From positions 2,398,501 to 2,462,500 of the forward strand of contig NZ_CP022222.1 in the NCBI RefSeq assembly GCF_009930815.1: a stretch of 64,000 nt of DNA, in the 5' to 3' direction. Position 1 is the first letter of the stretch. Each line of letters opens with the position of its first letter. Source of the stretch: Bradyrhizobium sp. CCBAU 051011 (GTDB lineage Bacteria; Pseudomonadota; Alphaproteobacteria; Rhizobiales; Xanthobacteraceae). This document shows positions 22,483 to 32,214 of the stretch, in pieces. The translations under genes were made by a program, and so were the position numbers. The notes below the pieces were generated by a model. It worked only from the letters and a program-made list of their open reading frames with translations. It did no database searches and had not been told where the DNA came from.

Positions 22483-24093
22483 TCAGGCAGCGTGCTTCGC
22501 CGCGCGGCGTCTGATGACGAGCATCAGGGCAACGGCCACAATCACGGCCGCCGGGATATCTCCAAAGCGAGCATAAACCGTCGGCGACAGCGCCGATGGC
22601 AGGCTAGCGTCCAAAACACCTTCGATGCCGAGGCCGAGGCGTGCGACAATCCGCCCTGAAGGATCGATCACCGCCGAGATGCCGGTGTTGGCGGCACGCA
22701 CCATCGGCAGGCCTTCTTCGATCGCACGCAGCCGCGCCTGCTGCAGGTGTTGGTAGGGGCCGGTTGAATTGCCGAACCAGCCGTCATTGGTCAGGTTGAT
22801 GATCCAGCCTGGACGGTCGTCACGCGCCGCAACATTTCCGGGAAAAATCGCCTCGTAACAAATCAGCGGTAGCGCACGCGGCGCATTCGGTATCTCCATC
22901 GCCTGGCGCCGCGTGCCCGGAATGAAGCCGCCGTGTACCTTCGTCAGTTGCACGAAGCCGAGCTTTTCCATCCATTCCTGAAACGGCAGGTATTCGCCGA
23001 ACGGCACCAGATGCAGCTTGTCGTAGACCGATAGCACGCCACCGTCATGGTCGATCACATATATCGAGTTGTAGGCGCGGGAGACGCGGGCGCCGGGCGG
23101 GCCATCAGGGGCGCGCACGGAGCCCGTGATCAGCACCGTCCCCTTGGGCAGGAGCTCGGCGATCTGTGCCATCGCATCGGCTTCGCGGGTCAGGAAAAAG
23201 GGGAAAGCCGATTCCGGCCAGATCAGGATCTGCGCATCCCGCACGCCGGTGGATTGCGGCCCCGAAGCGCGGTCGGACAGTGTCAGATACTTCTGCATCA
23301 CCTCCGCCTTGGCGCCGTAGTTGAATTTGACGTCCTGCTGCAGGTTCGGCTGCATGATGCGCAGCTTGACCTTGGTCAGGGCCGTCGGCTGCAGCGACAG
23401 CCGTACGGTGCCGTAAATCCCCATTGCCGCCAGCAGCACGAGCGCCGCCACCGGCGCGATCCAGGGCTTGCGGCCGCGCGAGGTGCCATCGATCAGTACC
23501 GCCGGGCTGGCAAAGATCGCGACGCTGAGGAAGGTCATGCCCCACAGCCCGATCAGCGACGCCGTCTGCGCCAGCGCCAGCGGCTCCGAGAGCGCGTAGC
23601 CATAGGCATTCCACGGGAATCCCGACAGCATGTAGCCGCGCAGCCATTCGCTGACCGTGAGCGCGACCGCGAGCGCCAGCACGCGCGAGGCATCCCGTGT
23701 CCAGATCAGCCGTGCCAGCGCGAAGCCGAGCGTGGGAAACAGGGCCAGGTAAGCGGGCAGCCCGAGCACCGCAAACGGCATCAGCCAGGCAAATGTCTGC
23801 GCGTCGACCAGGAAGGCGTTGCCGGTCCAGTAGAGCCCGGGCACGAAATAGCCGAGCCCGAACCAGAAGCCTGATAGCGCCGCCGCCGGCACGCCGCGCC
23901 ATTTTCCGGCCGCCGCCCCGTCGATCAGCCAGACCGCGACCGGAAAGGTGATAAACAGCACTGGCCAGGCATTGAACGGCGCCATCGACAACGCCGACAT
24001 CGCGCCCGCGACAAGCGCGATCGCGGCGCGCTTCCAGCCCCAGGCGAGGATGATCGAGAGTCCCGCCACGCGGAATTTACTTGAGGGCATCAC
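22483..24093 (-). CDS. lnt: Apolipoprotein N-acyltransferase
   Basis: 536 residues. Six or more N-terminal membrane helices (residues ~20-230) are followed by a periplasmic nitrilase-like domain with the catalytic Glu in ILIWPESAFPFFL, Lys in VYDKLHLVPFGEYLPF and Cys in LPLICYEAIFP. A last helix lies at the C terminus (IPAAVIVAVALMLVIRRR). It adds the third acyl chain to lipoproteins in the inner membrane. The start overlaps the corC stop by four bases. Confidence 0.96.
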   Translation of the reverse strand: MMPSSKFRVAGLSIILAWGWKRAAIALVAGAMSALSMAPFNAWPVLFITFPVAVWLIDGAAAGKWRGVPAAALSGFWFGLGYFVPGLYWTGNAFLVDAQTFAWLMPFAVLGLPAYLALFPTLGFALARLIWTRDASRVLALAVALTVSEWLRGYMLSGFPWNAYGYALSEPLALAQTASLIGLWGMTFLSVAIFASPAVLIDGTSRGRKPWIAPVAALVLLAAMGIYGTVRLSLQPTALTKVKLRIMQPNLQQDVKFNYGAKAEVMQKYLTLSDRASGPQSTGVRDAQILIWPESAFPFFLTREADAMAQIAELLPKGTVLITGSVRAPDGPPGARVSRAYNSIYVIDHDGGVLSVYDKLHLVPFGEYLPFQEWMEKLGFVQLTKVHGGFIPGTRRQAMEIPNAPRALPLICYEAIFPGNVAARDDRPGWIINLTNDGWFGNSTGPYQHLQQARLRAIEEGLPMVRAANTGISAVIDPSGRIVARLGLGIEGVLDASLPSALSPTVYARFGDIPAAVIVAVALMLVIRRRAAKHAA

Positions 24094-25208
24094 TGCGAGC
24101 CGGCTCCATCGCTGGAGCTCGGCGGCGTGTTGTCATTGGCTTGCGGTGTGCTGCTGTCGGGCGCGCTCTCGCGACGGCTGCGCTCCCGCGCGGTGCGCGG
24201 CGTCGGACGCTCTTTCCGAGCCCCGATCCGCAGTCGCTTGACCCGCCGCGGATCGGCATCGAGCACCTCGATCTCGAAATTGCCCGGGCCTGCGATCACC
24301 TCGCCGCGCACCGGCAGCCGGCCGACCTGCGCCACCAGATAGCCGCCGAGCGTCTCGACTTCCTCGCCGGCTTCGCCGGTGACGAATTCCTCGCCGATCA
24401 TCTTGCGCGCATCCTCGAGGCTGGCGCGGGCGTCGGCGATGAAGGCGTTGTCGCCCTGCCGCACGATCGAGGGCGGCTCGTCGCTGTCGTGCTCGTCGTC
24501 GATTTCACCGACGATCTGTTCGACAATGTCCTCGATCGACACCAATCCGTCGGTGCCGCCATATTCGTCCACCACCAGCGCCAGATGAATGCGCGAGGCC
24601 TGCATCTGCGCGAGCAGGTCAATCGCCCGCATCGACGGCGGCACATACAGGAGCTTGCGGATGATGTTGGCTTCCGCCAGCGGCATCGCGAGGTTGACCG
24701 CGCGGAGGTCAAGGCCCGCGGGGAGCGGCTTCTTGCGCTTAGGCTTGTCGGTCTCGCCGACGCGCGCCTTCGCGGTCATGAACGCCAGGAGGTCGCGGAT
24801 GTGCACGATGCCTTCGGGGTCGTCGAGGGTTTCGTTGTAGACCACGAGGCGCGAATGCGCCGCGCTTTCGAACAGGCTCATCAGCTCGCCGAGCGGAATG
24901 TCGCGCTTGACCGCGACGATGTCGGCGCGATGCACCATCACGTCGGCGATCCGCCGCTCGTTGAGGCCGAGGATGTTGCGCAGCATGGTGCGCTCGATGG
25001 CGGAAAAGCCGACATCGTCCGGCGTCGAGGCATCGAGCACGACCTGAAGATCGGCGCGCACCGATCCAGCCTTCCAGCCGAACAGCGTCCGGATCGCCCG
25101 CATCAGCCAGTTATCGGCGGCGGGGCGCAGTACCTCGCCTTCCTGCACCACCACCGGCAGGTTGCGCGTATCGCGCGGGTTGTCCTGTATCGGGTCAGAG
25201 TCCGGCAT
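24090..25208 (-). CDS. CorC/HlyC-type CBS-domain transporter-associated protein
   Basis: 372 residues from MPDSDPIQDNPRD; the longer frame extends into ybeY and is rejected because this ATG lies one base after the ybeY stop. Two CBS domains (around NERRIADVMVHRADIVAVKRDIP and LLYVPPSMRAIDLLAQMQ...LALVVDEYGGTDGLVSIEDIVEQIVG) are followed by a CorC_HlyC domain (ETLGGYLVAQVGRLPVRGEVI). A basic, low-complexity tail of about 45 residues ends the protein. It has no membrane helices, like E. coli CorC (YbeX), which is linked to Mg/Co efflux and ribosome function. Part of the ybeY-phoH group. Confidence 0.92.
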   Translation of the reverse strand: MPDSDPIQDNPRDTRNLPVVVQEGEVLRPAADNWLMRAIRTLFGWKAGSVRADLQVVLDASTPDDVGFSAIERTMLRNILGLNERRIADVMVHRADIVAVKRDIPLGELMSLFESAAHSRLVVYNETLDDPEGIVHIRDLLAFMTAKARVGETDKPKRKKPLPAGLDLRAVNLAMPLAEANIIRKLLYVPPSMRAIDLLAQMQASRIHLALVVDEYGGTDGLVSIEDIVEQIVGEIDDEHDSDEPPSIVRQGDNAFIADARASLEDARKMIGEEFVTGEAGEEVETLGGYLVAQVGRLPVRGEVIAGPGNFEIEVLDADPRRVKRLRIGARKERPTPRTARERSRRESAPDSSTPQANDNTPPSSSDGAGSQ

Positions 25209-25209
25209 T

Positions 25210-25800
25210 TCAGTCCATCCGTTCCCGGTCCGCATACGGATCGGGAATGCCGAGCTGGGCGAGGATCTCCCGTTCGAGACTTTCCATGGCTTCGGCGTCG
25301 TCGTCATTCTCGTGGTCGTATCCGATCAAATGCAGGAAGCCGTGGACCGCGAGATGGCTGAGATGATGATCGAACGGCTTTTCTTCGTCATCGGCCTCTT
25401 TCCGCGTGGTTTCATAAGCGATGGCGATGTCGCCGAGCATGCGCGGCGCGTCCGCCGGCGCGCCCGTCGTCGGCTGCAGGGCCGGAAACGACAGCACGTT
25501 GGTCGGCTTGTCGATGCCGCGCCAGTTGCTGTTCAGCGTGCGAATACCTGAATCGTCGGTCAGCATGACCGCGAGTTCCGCCTCGCCGACATCGGCATCG
25601 GCGAATTCGGCCGCGGCGTTGATGGCGTGATGGATCACCGCCTCGGCATCCGGCTCGGTCTGCCAGCATTCGGCAACGACGAGAACTTCGGTGAGAGGAA
25701 GGGCGGACGACACGAGCGTTCCAGCGGTTTGCATAACATTGTTCTGGTTGCGGCCGCGGCCTGCCGGCAGCAGGTCCACGGCCGAGGATATTTCGATCAA
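25210..25800 (-). CDS. ybeY: Endoribonuclease YbeY
   Basis: 196 residues from a TTG start ([11 protein letters not shown]). The zinc motif HLAVHGFLHLIGYDH (H-x3-H-x5-H) identifies it. It acts in 16S rRNA 3'-end maturation and ribosome quality control. The first ~30 residues are an extension compared with short YbeY forms; an ATG at 25734 (MQTAGTLVSS) is an alternative but lacks a visible ribosome binding site. The TTG start overlaps the phoH stop. Confidence 0.93.
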   Translation of the reverse strand: MIEISSAVDLLPAGRGRNQNNVMQTAGTLVSSALPLTEVLVVAECWQTEPDAEAVIHHAINAAAEFADADVGEAELAVMLTDDSGIRTLNSNWRGIDKPTNVLSFPALQPTTGAPADAPRMLGDIAIAYETTRKEADDEEKPFDHHLSHLAVHGFLHLIGYDHENDDDAEAMESLEREILAQLGIPDPYADRERMD

Positions 25801-26852
25801 GATTTTCCGGTTGCCGGTTTCTGCGGCAATCCCTCATAGGCGGCGACGATCCGCGCCACCAGTTCATGGCGGATGACATCCTCCGCGGTGAATTTCACCT
25901 GCGCAATGCCCTCGACGTTGTCGAGCAGCTTGCAGGCCTCGGCGAGCCCCGACGCCTGCCCGTTCGGCAGGTCGACCTGCGAGGGATCGCCGGTGATGAT
26001 CATGCGGCTGTTCTCGCCGAGTCGCGTCAGGAACATCTTCATCTGCATCGACGTGGTGTTCTGCGCCTCGTCGAGGATGATGACGGCGTTGGTGAGCGTG
26101 CGGCCGCGCATGAAGGCGAGCGGCGCGATCTCGATCTCGCCGGCCTGCAGCGCGCGCTCCACGATCCGCGCATCCATCAGGTCGTACAGCGCGTCGTAGA
26201 TCGGCCTCAAGTAAGGATCGACCTTCTCGCGCAAGTCGCCCGGCAGGAAGCCGAGCCGTTCGCCGGCCTCGACCGCGGGCCGCGACAGGATGATGCGATC
26301 GACTTCCTTGCGTTCGAACAATTGCGCGGCATGCGCCACCGCCAGCCAGGTCTTGCCGGTGCCGGCCGGGCCGACGCCGAACACGAGTTCATGGCGCTTC
26401 AGTGCGCGGATGTAGGAATCCTGCGCCGCCGTGCGTGCCCGCACCGGACGCTTGCGCAGGTTGATGGTCTCGAACGTCGACTTGGCGGTCTTGGCGTCGA
26501 ATTCGAACAGCGAGCCCTGCGCGATCACGGCGCGGATGGCGCCCTCGACCTCGCCCTGCGAGAGATCATGGCCTTGCAACGCCTGCGCATAGAGCGTTTC
26601 CAGCACGCGCCGCGCGGCGTCGCAGCCGTCGCGGGTGCCGGCGATGGTGATGTGGTTGCCGCGGGAATCGACGACGACGCCGAGCCGCCGCTCGACTAGC
26701 GCCAGGTTCTGGCCGTAGGGGCCGACGAGGGCGGAAGCGGCGCGGTTGTCGTCAAAGTCGATGACGACCTGGGTCTCGGGCGGAACTTGCATGTCGCGGT
26801 CAAATTTGCGGCTGGGAGCGAGCGAAGGTGAATCCGATGCGCTTTTTGGCAA
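25797..26852 (-). CDS. PhoH family ATPase (PhoL)
   Basis: 351 residues from a TTG start preceded by GGGAG; an ATG at residue 21 is the alternative. Walker A is GPAGTGKTW at 161-169, Walker B around [11 protein letters not shown], and a KH-like N-terminal domain spans about 25-90 ([21 protein letters not shown]). PhoH/PhoL proteins are RNA-linked ATPases found beside ybeY; a helicase-like role is proposed for relatives. It starts four bases after the miaB stop, inside the miaB-phoH-ybeY-corC-lnt run. Confidence 0.94.
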   Translation of the reverse strand: MPKSASDSPSLAPSRKFDRDMQVPPETQVVIDFDDNRAASALVGPYGQNLALVERRLGVVVDSRGNHITIAGTRDGCDAARRVLETLYAQALQGHDLSQGEVEGAIRAVIAQGSLFEFDAKTAKSTFETINLRKRPVRARTAAQDSYIRALKRHELVFGVGPAGTGKTWLAVAHAAQLFERKEVDRIILSRPAVEAGERLGFLPGDLREKVDPYLRPIYDALYDLMDARIVERALQAGEIEIAPLAFMRGRTLTNAVIILDEAQNTTSMQMKMFLTRLGENSRMIITGDPSQVDLPNGQASGLAEACKLLDNVEGIAQVKFTAEDVIRHELVARIVAAYEGLPQKPATGKS

Positions 26853-26856
26853 GGGT

Positions 26857-28257
26857 TCAGGCTCCCGTCGTCATGGAGGAAAGCGTCGATGGCGCAGGCC
26901 GCGTGCAGGGACCAGCGAGTTCGCCGAGCAGGCTGTAGCGCTCAAGGCTGTCGATCCTGACCGGCAGCACCTGGCCGATGATATCGGGCGAGGCAAACAC
27001 ATGCGCAGGCTGAAGGTACGCCGTGCGGCCGACGATCTGGCCGGGATTGCGGGCCGCGCGTTCGAACAGCACGTCGACGGTTTCGCCAATCATGGCCCGG
27101 TTGAAGGCCGATTGCTGGGTGTCGATCAATTCCTGGAGCCGCACCAATCGCTCGTCCATTTCAGCCGCTGACACCGTCTCCCGCATGTCCGCCGCCGGCG
27201 TGCCGGGCCGCGGCGAATATTTGAACGAATAGGCTGCAGCGTATCCGATTTGCATGACAAGCGCGAGGGTCGCGGCAAATTCTCCCTCGGTTTCGCTGGG
27301 GAAGCCGACGATAAAATCTGATGAAAACGCAATATCTTGGCGGGCGGTACGGAAACGGTCGATAACGCGTCGATAATCATCGGCGGTATGCTTGCGGTTC
27401 ATGGCCGCCAGAATCCGGTCGGAGCCGGACTGCACCGGAAGATGGACGAACGGCATCAGCGCGGCGAGGTCGCGATGCGCTGCAATCAGCGTCTCCTCGA
27501 CGTCGCGGGGGTGGCTGGTCGAATAGCGCAGCCGCGCGATGCCCTCGATTTCGGCAAGTCGATGCAACAGCTTGCCGAGCGGCCAGGTCCGTCCATCGGG
27601 GCCCACGCCATGATAGGCGTTGACGTTCTGGCCGATCAGGGTGATCTCGCGCACGCCGTTGTCGGCCAGCCGCTTCACGTCGTCGACGATCCTGGCGACC
27701 GGGCGCGAGACTTCTGCGCCGCGCGTGTAGGGCACCACGCAGAAGGTGCAGAATTTGTCGCAGCCTTCTTGCACGGTGACGAAAGCGGAGATGCCGCGCG
27801 CGCGGATGGCGTCCGGCTTCGGCTGCGGCAGGAAGCCAAATTTGTCCTCGACCGGAAATTCGGTTTCCAGCGCCCGGCCTTCGCTTTTGGCGCGCGCCAA
27901 TAGCTGCGGCAGGTGATGATAGCTCTGCGGCCCGACCACGACGTCAACCGTCGGCGCGCGGCGAATGATCTCCTCGCCCTCGGCCTGCGCGACGCAGCCG
28001 GCGACCGCGATGCGCATCTCGCGCCCGTTCCGCGCCGCCTCGTCCTTGGCGACGCGCAGCCGCCCGAGCTCGGAATAGACCTTTTCGGAAGCCTTTTCCC
28101 TGATATGGCAGGTGTTGAGGATCACCAGATCCGCATCCTCGGCGCTATCCGTCTCGACAAAGCCTTCAGGCGCCAGCGTGTCGACCATGCGTTGCGCATC
28201 GTAGACGTTCATCTGGCAGCCATAGGACTTGATATGCAGCTTGCGCGGCGGCTTCAT
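26857..28257 (-). CDS. miaB: tRNA-2-methylthio-N6-dimethylallyladenosine synthase
   Basis: 466 residues. The N-terminal MTTase domain has Cys at 14, 50 and 88 for the auxiliary iron-sulfur cluster; the radical SAM triad is CDKFCTFC (166, 170, 173). A TRAM domain follows near 375-440 ([29 protein letters not shown]). It adds the methylthio group to A37 of tRNAs reading UNN codons. First gene of the minus-strand run through lnt. Confidence 0.97.
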   Translation of the reverse strand: MKPPRKLHIKSYGCQMNVYDAQRMVDTLAPEGFVETDSAEDADLVILNTCHIREKASEKVYSELGRLRVAKDEAARNGREMRIAVAGCVAQAEGEEIIRRAPTVDVVVGPQSYHHLPQLLARAKSEGRALETEFPVEDKFGFLPQPKPDAIRARGISAFVTVQEGCDKFCTFCVVPYTRGAEVSRPVARIVDDVKRLADNGVREITLIGQNVNAYHGVGPDGRTWPLGKLLHRLAEIEGIARLRYSTSHPRDVEETLIAAHRDLAALMPFVHLPVQSGSDRILAAMNRKHTADDYRRVIDRFRTARQDIAFSSDFIVGFPSETEGEFAATLALVMQIGYAAAYSFKYSPRPGTPAADMRETVSAAEMDERLVRLQELIDTQQSAFNRAMIGETVDVLFERAARNPGQIVGRTAYLQPAHVFASPDIIGQVLPVRIDSLERYSLLGELAGPCTRPAPSTLSSMTTGA

Positions 28258-28335
28258 GGAACCTGGGATACCGGGCTTGAATGGCGCCCTCGCGGCGACT
28301 GGGGCTCAGATATAGCCTAAATGGCCAAAAAGCCA

Positions 28336-28450
28336 GCGTTGGTCCGTCATTCCGGGGCGCGAAGCGAACTATGGGGCCCCCCTGCGCCCCTGAGAATCTC
28401 GAGATTCCGGGTCCGATGCTGGCGCATCGCCCGGAATGACGGACCAACGC
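28336..28450. repeat. CGTCATTCCGG inverted repeat with 20-base perfect arms
   Basis: A 20-base arm starting GCGTTGGTCC at 28336-28355 is exactly complementary to 28431-28450, directly after the stop of the glycosyltransferase (minus strand). The interior holds CTCGAGATTCCGGGT shared with the copy at 43773-43880. It may act as an mRNA-end hairpin for the glycosyltransferase gene. Confidence 0.85.
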
Positions 28451-30424
28451 TCAGTTCGCAGTGCGCCAGAGATCGAACAGTTCGGGCGGCGGAACTTCCA
28501 CCCATTCATTGCCGAGGTTGATACGGTAGGGGGTGCTGCTCGAAGCCCCCGACAGCCGCCACAATTTCGGATCGACGGGGCGGCCCTTGGTGCGCACCCA
28601 TCGCGCGATCGGTTCGAGGGCCGCCGCCTGTTTGGCGGGGGCCAGCGTATATCCGCCCAGCATCACAAAGCGTAGCTGTCTGTCCGATACCAGCTGTTCG
28701 ATATCCGCTGGCGCCAGGATCGGATCATCGCCGAGATAGCCGCCCATCGCCATGACCGGCTGGCCGGTCGCAAGGATCAGTGGTGCCGCGACATTGGCGT
28801 TGGGCACCGCCACGAGAAACTTTGCGGTCTCGCGATTGGCGGTCAGGTAGCCCGTGAGCTTCTGGCGTGCGGCCTCCAGCCGCGATGTCCGCGATGCCAG
28901 GCGGTCGGTGTCGGATGGCGCGAGCAGGGCCGTCATGTTGGCGATCGGCGCGGCGATGTTCGGGCGCCTCAGGACGACGCTGGCTGCGGTCAGGATCGGC
29001 GAAACCAGCAACGCGCCAAAGGCCACGACGGCGAACAGCTTTGGCAATCTGCCGTTCTGCTGCGGAAGGAAACAAAGGCCAGCGGCGCAAATCGCAGCGA
29101 TTCCGATCGACGTCAGCCATGTCACGCTGAGCCAGTCGGATCCGATCGTCTCGGACCGCGCGATGCAGAGATAGGCCTGCCAGGCGGCCGTGGCGATGAT
29201 AACCAGCGGCAGGTGCATCCGCGCGAGCTTGCCCGCCTGCCATCGCGACCACAGGCCGGCTGCGGCGATACCGGAAAACACCGCGAGCGGCGGACCGAGC
29301 ACAGCGACGTAATAGGTGTGGATCAATCCGCCCGCGAAGCTGAGCACGATCCAGTACATCGCGAGCCAGCCGGTCCAGACAGCGGCGCTGATCCGGCGTG
29401 ACCTTGCCGCGCCCGGCCCCGATGCGTCCGACCAGGCGAAAGCGAGGCCGAGAAGCGCGAGCGGCAGCAGCCAGGCGAACTGTGCTGCGGCCCGCGGCCG
29501 AAACAGGCGGAGAAGGCCGACAGGCGAGTCGTCGGTCATGACGGGCTGCCGGACTACCGTGCCGGCAGGTGCCGTCTCACTCGAGGCCGCAGGCGAAGAG
29601 TTTGCCGGACTGCCTGCGGGCGTGGCCATCGCAAGAAAGCGGGCCGCGCCATTATGCACCAGGGCAAGCTCCAGCATCGAATTATGCCTGGTGCTGCCCG
29701 CATAGGGCCGGTCCCGCGCCGGCGCGAGATCGAAGAGAACAGCCCAAGATAGCGAGACGATGACAAGGACCATGCCCGCGATGACCTGTCGCCCGAGATG
29801 CCACGTCACGGGAGCGCGTGGTCGCGCGAGGCTGAACGTCAGGGCCAGCACGGGAGCCAGCACCAGCGCCGCTCCCATCTTGATGTTGAAGCCGACGCCG
29901 ATCGCGGCCATCGCGGCGCAGAGCAGCACGAGCCGGCCGGTTTCGGCGGCCCGTATGCCGAACCACGCAGCCGTCAGCAGCACCAGGATGAGGCAGCTCT
30001 CGGTATTGTTGGAACGATCGACCGCAACATTGACCGGACTGAGCGCGAGCGACAGCGCGGCCACAGCGGCCGCCGTCCTGCCCCAATACTTCTGCACCAG
30101 AATGTAAACCAGGAGGATCGCGGCCAGTCCCGCCATCACCTGGGCGAGCAGGATCGACAACGCGGAAAAGCCGAGCAGTTTGGCGCTTATGACCTGCAGC
30201 CAGATCGCCACCGGCGGCTTGTCGATCGAAACGAAGCCGGCGGGGTCGAACGAATTGAAGAGGAAATTGTGCCAGCTCTCCAACTGGCTGCGCACGCCTG
30301 CGGCGTAGTACTGCCTGCTGAATTCGTTCTGTGAAAGCTGCCAAGTTCGCGCGAGTGCCGCCACCGCCACGATGAACGTGAGTGGCACGGCCGCCTTCAA
30401 CGCTTTGCTGTCCGATAATTTCAC
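28451..30424 (-). CDS. GT39/ArnT-type membrane glycosyltransferase
   Basis: 657 residues from a GTG with GAGGGGG eight bases upstream; a GTG six codons earlier lacks such a site. About a dozen hydrophobic segments in the first ~480 residues. Early motifs: LSQNEFSRQYYA in the first loop and SIDKPPVAIWLQV, a GT39-like DKPP motif. A soluble C-terminal domain (~500-657) ends near NEWVEVPPPELFDLW. Relatives transfer sugars from polyprenyl phosphate to lipid A, proteins or cell-wall polymers; the donor and acceptor here are not known. Confidence 0.82.
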   Translation of the reverse strand: MKLSDSKALKAAVPLTFIVAVAALARTWQLSQNEFSRQYYAAGVRSQLESWHNFLFNSFDPAGFVSIDKPPVAIWLQVISAKLLGFSALSILLAQVMAGLAAILLVYILVQKYWGRTAAAVAALSLALSPVNVAVDRSNNTESCLILVLLTAAWFGIRAAETGRLVLLCAAMAAIGVGFNIKMGAALVLAPVLALTFSLARPRAPVTWHLGRQVIAGMVLVIVSLSWAVLFDLAPARDRPYAGSTRHNSMLELALVHNGAARFLAMATPAGSPANSSPAASSETAPAGTVVRQPVMTDDSPVGLLRLFRPRAAAQFAWLLPLALLGLAFAWSDASGPGAARSRRISAAVWTGWLAMYWIVLSFAGGLIHTYYVAVLGPPLAVFSGIAAAGLWSRWQAGKLARMHLPLVIIATAAWQAYLCIARSETIGSDWLSVTWLTSIGIAAICAAGLCFLPQQNGRLPKLFAVVAFGALLVSPILTAASVVLRRPNIAAPIANMTALLAPSDTDRLASRTSRLEAARQKLTGYLTANRETAKFLVAVPNANVAAPLILATGQPVMAMGGYLGDDPILAPADIEQLVSDRQLRFVMLGGYTLAPAKQAAALEPIARWVRTKGRPVDPKLWRLSGASSSTPYRINLGNEWVEVPPPELFDLWRTAN

Positions 30425-30532
30425 GATGCGCCGCCCCCTCACGCAGGTTCGCGTGAGATTATCACCTGCGGCTTCGACGCCCAGTTAACTCGCAGCAAGG
30501 TTGCCTATTGACGGCGGGAGCGACGCCGCGTT

Positions 30533-31213
30533 CTAGCCGGCCGTTCGACCGACGCGCGCAATCAGATCCGGCAACTGCCGCATATCGTCGAACGTCACGG
30601 CGGCGCCAGCGGCGAGCAGCATCTCGGCATGGCCTTGCTGACAATGGCTGCCGCCGTGAAAACCAAGCACGGTCATCCCGGCGGCGCGACCGCCGGTGAC
30701 ACCGGGAACGCTGTCCTCGATTACGAGGCATTGGGACGGTTGCACCTTCATCTGTTCGGCCGCGAATAGAAACAGATCGGGCGCGGGCTTGCCGCGATCG
30801 ACCTGCGTAGCGGAGAAAATATGCGGCGCGAGTTGGTCGTAGAGGCCGGCGCAGGTGAGGCCGTGGCGAATCTTTTCCGGCGTTCCGCTGGAAGCGACGC
30901 ATTTGGGCAGTCGTATTGCGCCAATCGCCTCGCTGATATGGGCGATCGCCTGCAAATCGCCCTCGTAAAATTTCAGCGTGGCCGCCTTCACCTGTTGCTC
31001 GAAGTCATCGGGCAGTTTGCGGTCGATCTCGCGCTCGATCGTTTGGCGCGCCTCGCGGTCAGAAACGCCGAGAAATCGAACGAGTACCTGCTCCGACGTG
31101 ATCGGATAGCCGTGACGCGTCAGCGTCTCCGCATGCGCGCGGCATGAAATGACTTCGCTGTCGACCAGCACGCCGTCGCAGTCGAAGATGACCAGATCGA
31201 AATTCTGCTTCAA
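30533..31213 (-). CDS. HAD-superfamily sugar phosphatase
   Basis: 226 residues. HAD motif I FDCDGVLVDSE (Asp11, Asp13), motif II CVASSGTPEK, motif III Lys near DRGKPAPDLFLFAAEQM, and motif IV VIEDSVPGVTGGRAAG. The cap lies between motifs I and II (subclass IA). Best fits phosphoglycolate/sugar-phosphate phosphatases or beta-phosphoglucomutase-like enzymes; substrate unknown. Twelve bases separate it from the Fur gene upstream, suggesting cotranscription. Confidence 0.85.
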   Translation of the reverse strand: MKQNFDLVIFDCDGVLVDSEVISCRAHAETLTRHGYPITSEQVLVRFLGVSDREARQTIEREIDRKLPDDFEQQVKAATLKFYEGDLQAIAHISEAIGAIRLPKCVASSGTPEKIRHGLTCAGLYDQLAPHIFSATQVDRGKPAPDLFLFAAEQMKVQPSQCLVIEDSVPGVTGGRAAGMTVLGFHGGSHCQQGHAEMLLAAGAAVTFDDMRQLPDLIARVGRTAG

Positions 31214-31225
31214 GGTGGCTCGCGA

Positions 31226-31675
31226 TCAGGTTTTGTCTTCGTCGAGCGGGACGCAATAAAGCTCCAGCCGATGATCGACCAGCTTGTAGCCGAGTTTTCT
31301 GGCGATCTCGGCCTGCAATTTCTCGATCTCCTCGGAGGTGAACTCGATCACCTTGCCGTCGCGCAGATTGATCAGATGGTCATGGTGGCTGTCGGGCATC
31401 TGCTCGTAGCGCGCGCGGCCCTCGCGGAAATCATGCCGCTCGATGATGCCTGCATCCTCGAACAGCTTGACGGTGCGGTACACCGTCGAAATCGAGATCT
31501 TGTCGTCGACCGCGACACAGCGTCGGTAGAGCTCCTCGACATCAGGATGGTCGACCGAATCGGCCAGCACGCGTGCGATCACCCGGCGCTGTTCGGTCAT
31601 GCGCATGCCGGTGGCGGCGCAGCGCGCCTCGATGCCGGTATTTTTCTGCGCAGACGGAGATTTCAATGCGGTCAT
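31226..31675 (-). CDS. Fur-family metal regulator, Mur/Fur type
   Basis: 149 residues from MTALKSPSAQKN; a GTG 14 codons earlier is possible but less likely. The winged helix carries RMTEQRRVIARVL and ISISTVYRTVKLFEDAGIIERHDF. The metal site segment is DSHHDHLINLRDGKVIEF. This sequence type matches the rhizobial Mur/Fur protein, which in Rhizobiaceae responds to manganese and in Bradyrhizobium has been called Fur. The zinc-binding C-terminal cysteines of classical Fur are absent. It probably acts as a dimeric repressor of metal uptake genes. Confidence 0.88.
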   Translation of the reverse strand: MTALKSPSAQKNTGIEARCAATGMRMTEQRRVIARVLADSVDHPDVEELYRRCVAVDDKISISTVYRTVKLFEDAGIIERHDFREGRARYEQMPDSHHDHLINLRDGKVIEFTSEEIEKLQAEIARKLGYKLVDHRLELYCVPLDEDKT

Positions 31676-31728
31676 GGTCTCTAAGGCCTTGAAGGGCGGA
31701 TCAGGGCTTTGTGCCACACGCGTGCATA

Positions 31729-32214
31729 TTACGACAAGTCGCGCCGCATCAGAAGTGCATTCAATTGTTCGCCTCCGGGCTGCTGATAGTAGCGTTCCCG
31801 GCGGCCGACGACCTCAAATCCGGCCCATTCATACAGCCGCCGCGCCGGCTGATTGTTCTCTTCGACTTCGAGGAAGACCTTGCATACGCCGTGGCCCGCG
31901 AGATGACCGAGATGTGTCAGCAAAAGGTTGCGCGACAGGCCACGGCCGCGCTGATTCGCATCGATGGCGATCGACAACAGTTCGGCCTCGTCGGCCGCCA
32001 TACGCGACACCGCAAAGCCGATGATCTTGCGCCCAAGCCTGAGGCGGTGCACGAGCGTGTTGCGCTCGGTCAGCATCACCTCGAATTCGCCTTCGCCCCA
32101 GCCGCGGTGAAACGATGCGCCATGTAGTTGCGCCAGACGCGCCGCGTCGCGCTGGATCGCCGGTTCGATCACCGCCGTGCCGCCGCCCCACCAATCGGAG
32201 AGCCACGCCATCAT
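31729..32214 (-). CDS. rimI: Ribosomal-protein-alanine N-acetyltransferase RimI-like
   Basis: 161 residues from MMAWLSDWW, whose ATG overlaps the tsaB stop (ATGATGA). The acetyl-CoA loop is IAIDANQRGRGLSRNLL, and the end of motif B is NQPARRLYEWAGFEVVGRRERYYQ. RimI acetylates the N terminus of ribosomal protein S18 in E. coli and is often next to tsaB, as here. The upstream part of the open frame overlaps tsaB and is not used. Confidence 0.85.
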   Translation of the reverse strand: MMAWLSDWWGGGTAVIEPAIQRDAARLAQLHGASFHRGWGEGEFEVMLTERNTLVHRLRLGRKIIGFAVSRMAADEAELLSIAIDANQRGRGLSRNLLLTHLGHLAGHGVCKVFLEVEENNQPARRLYEWAGFEVVGRRERYYQQPGGEQLNALLMRRDLS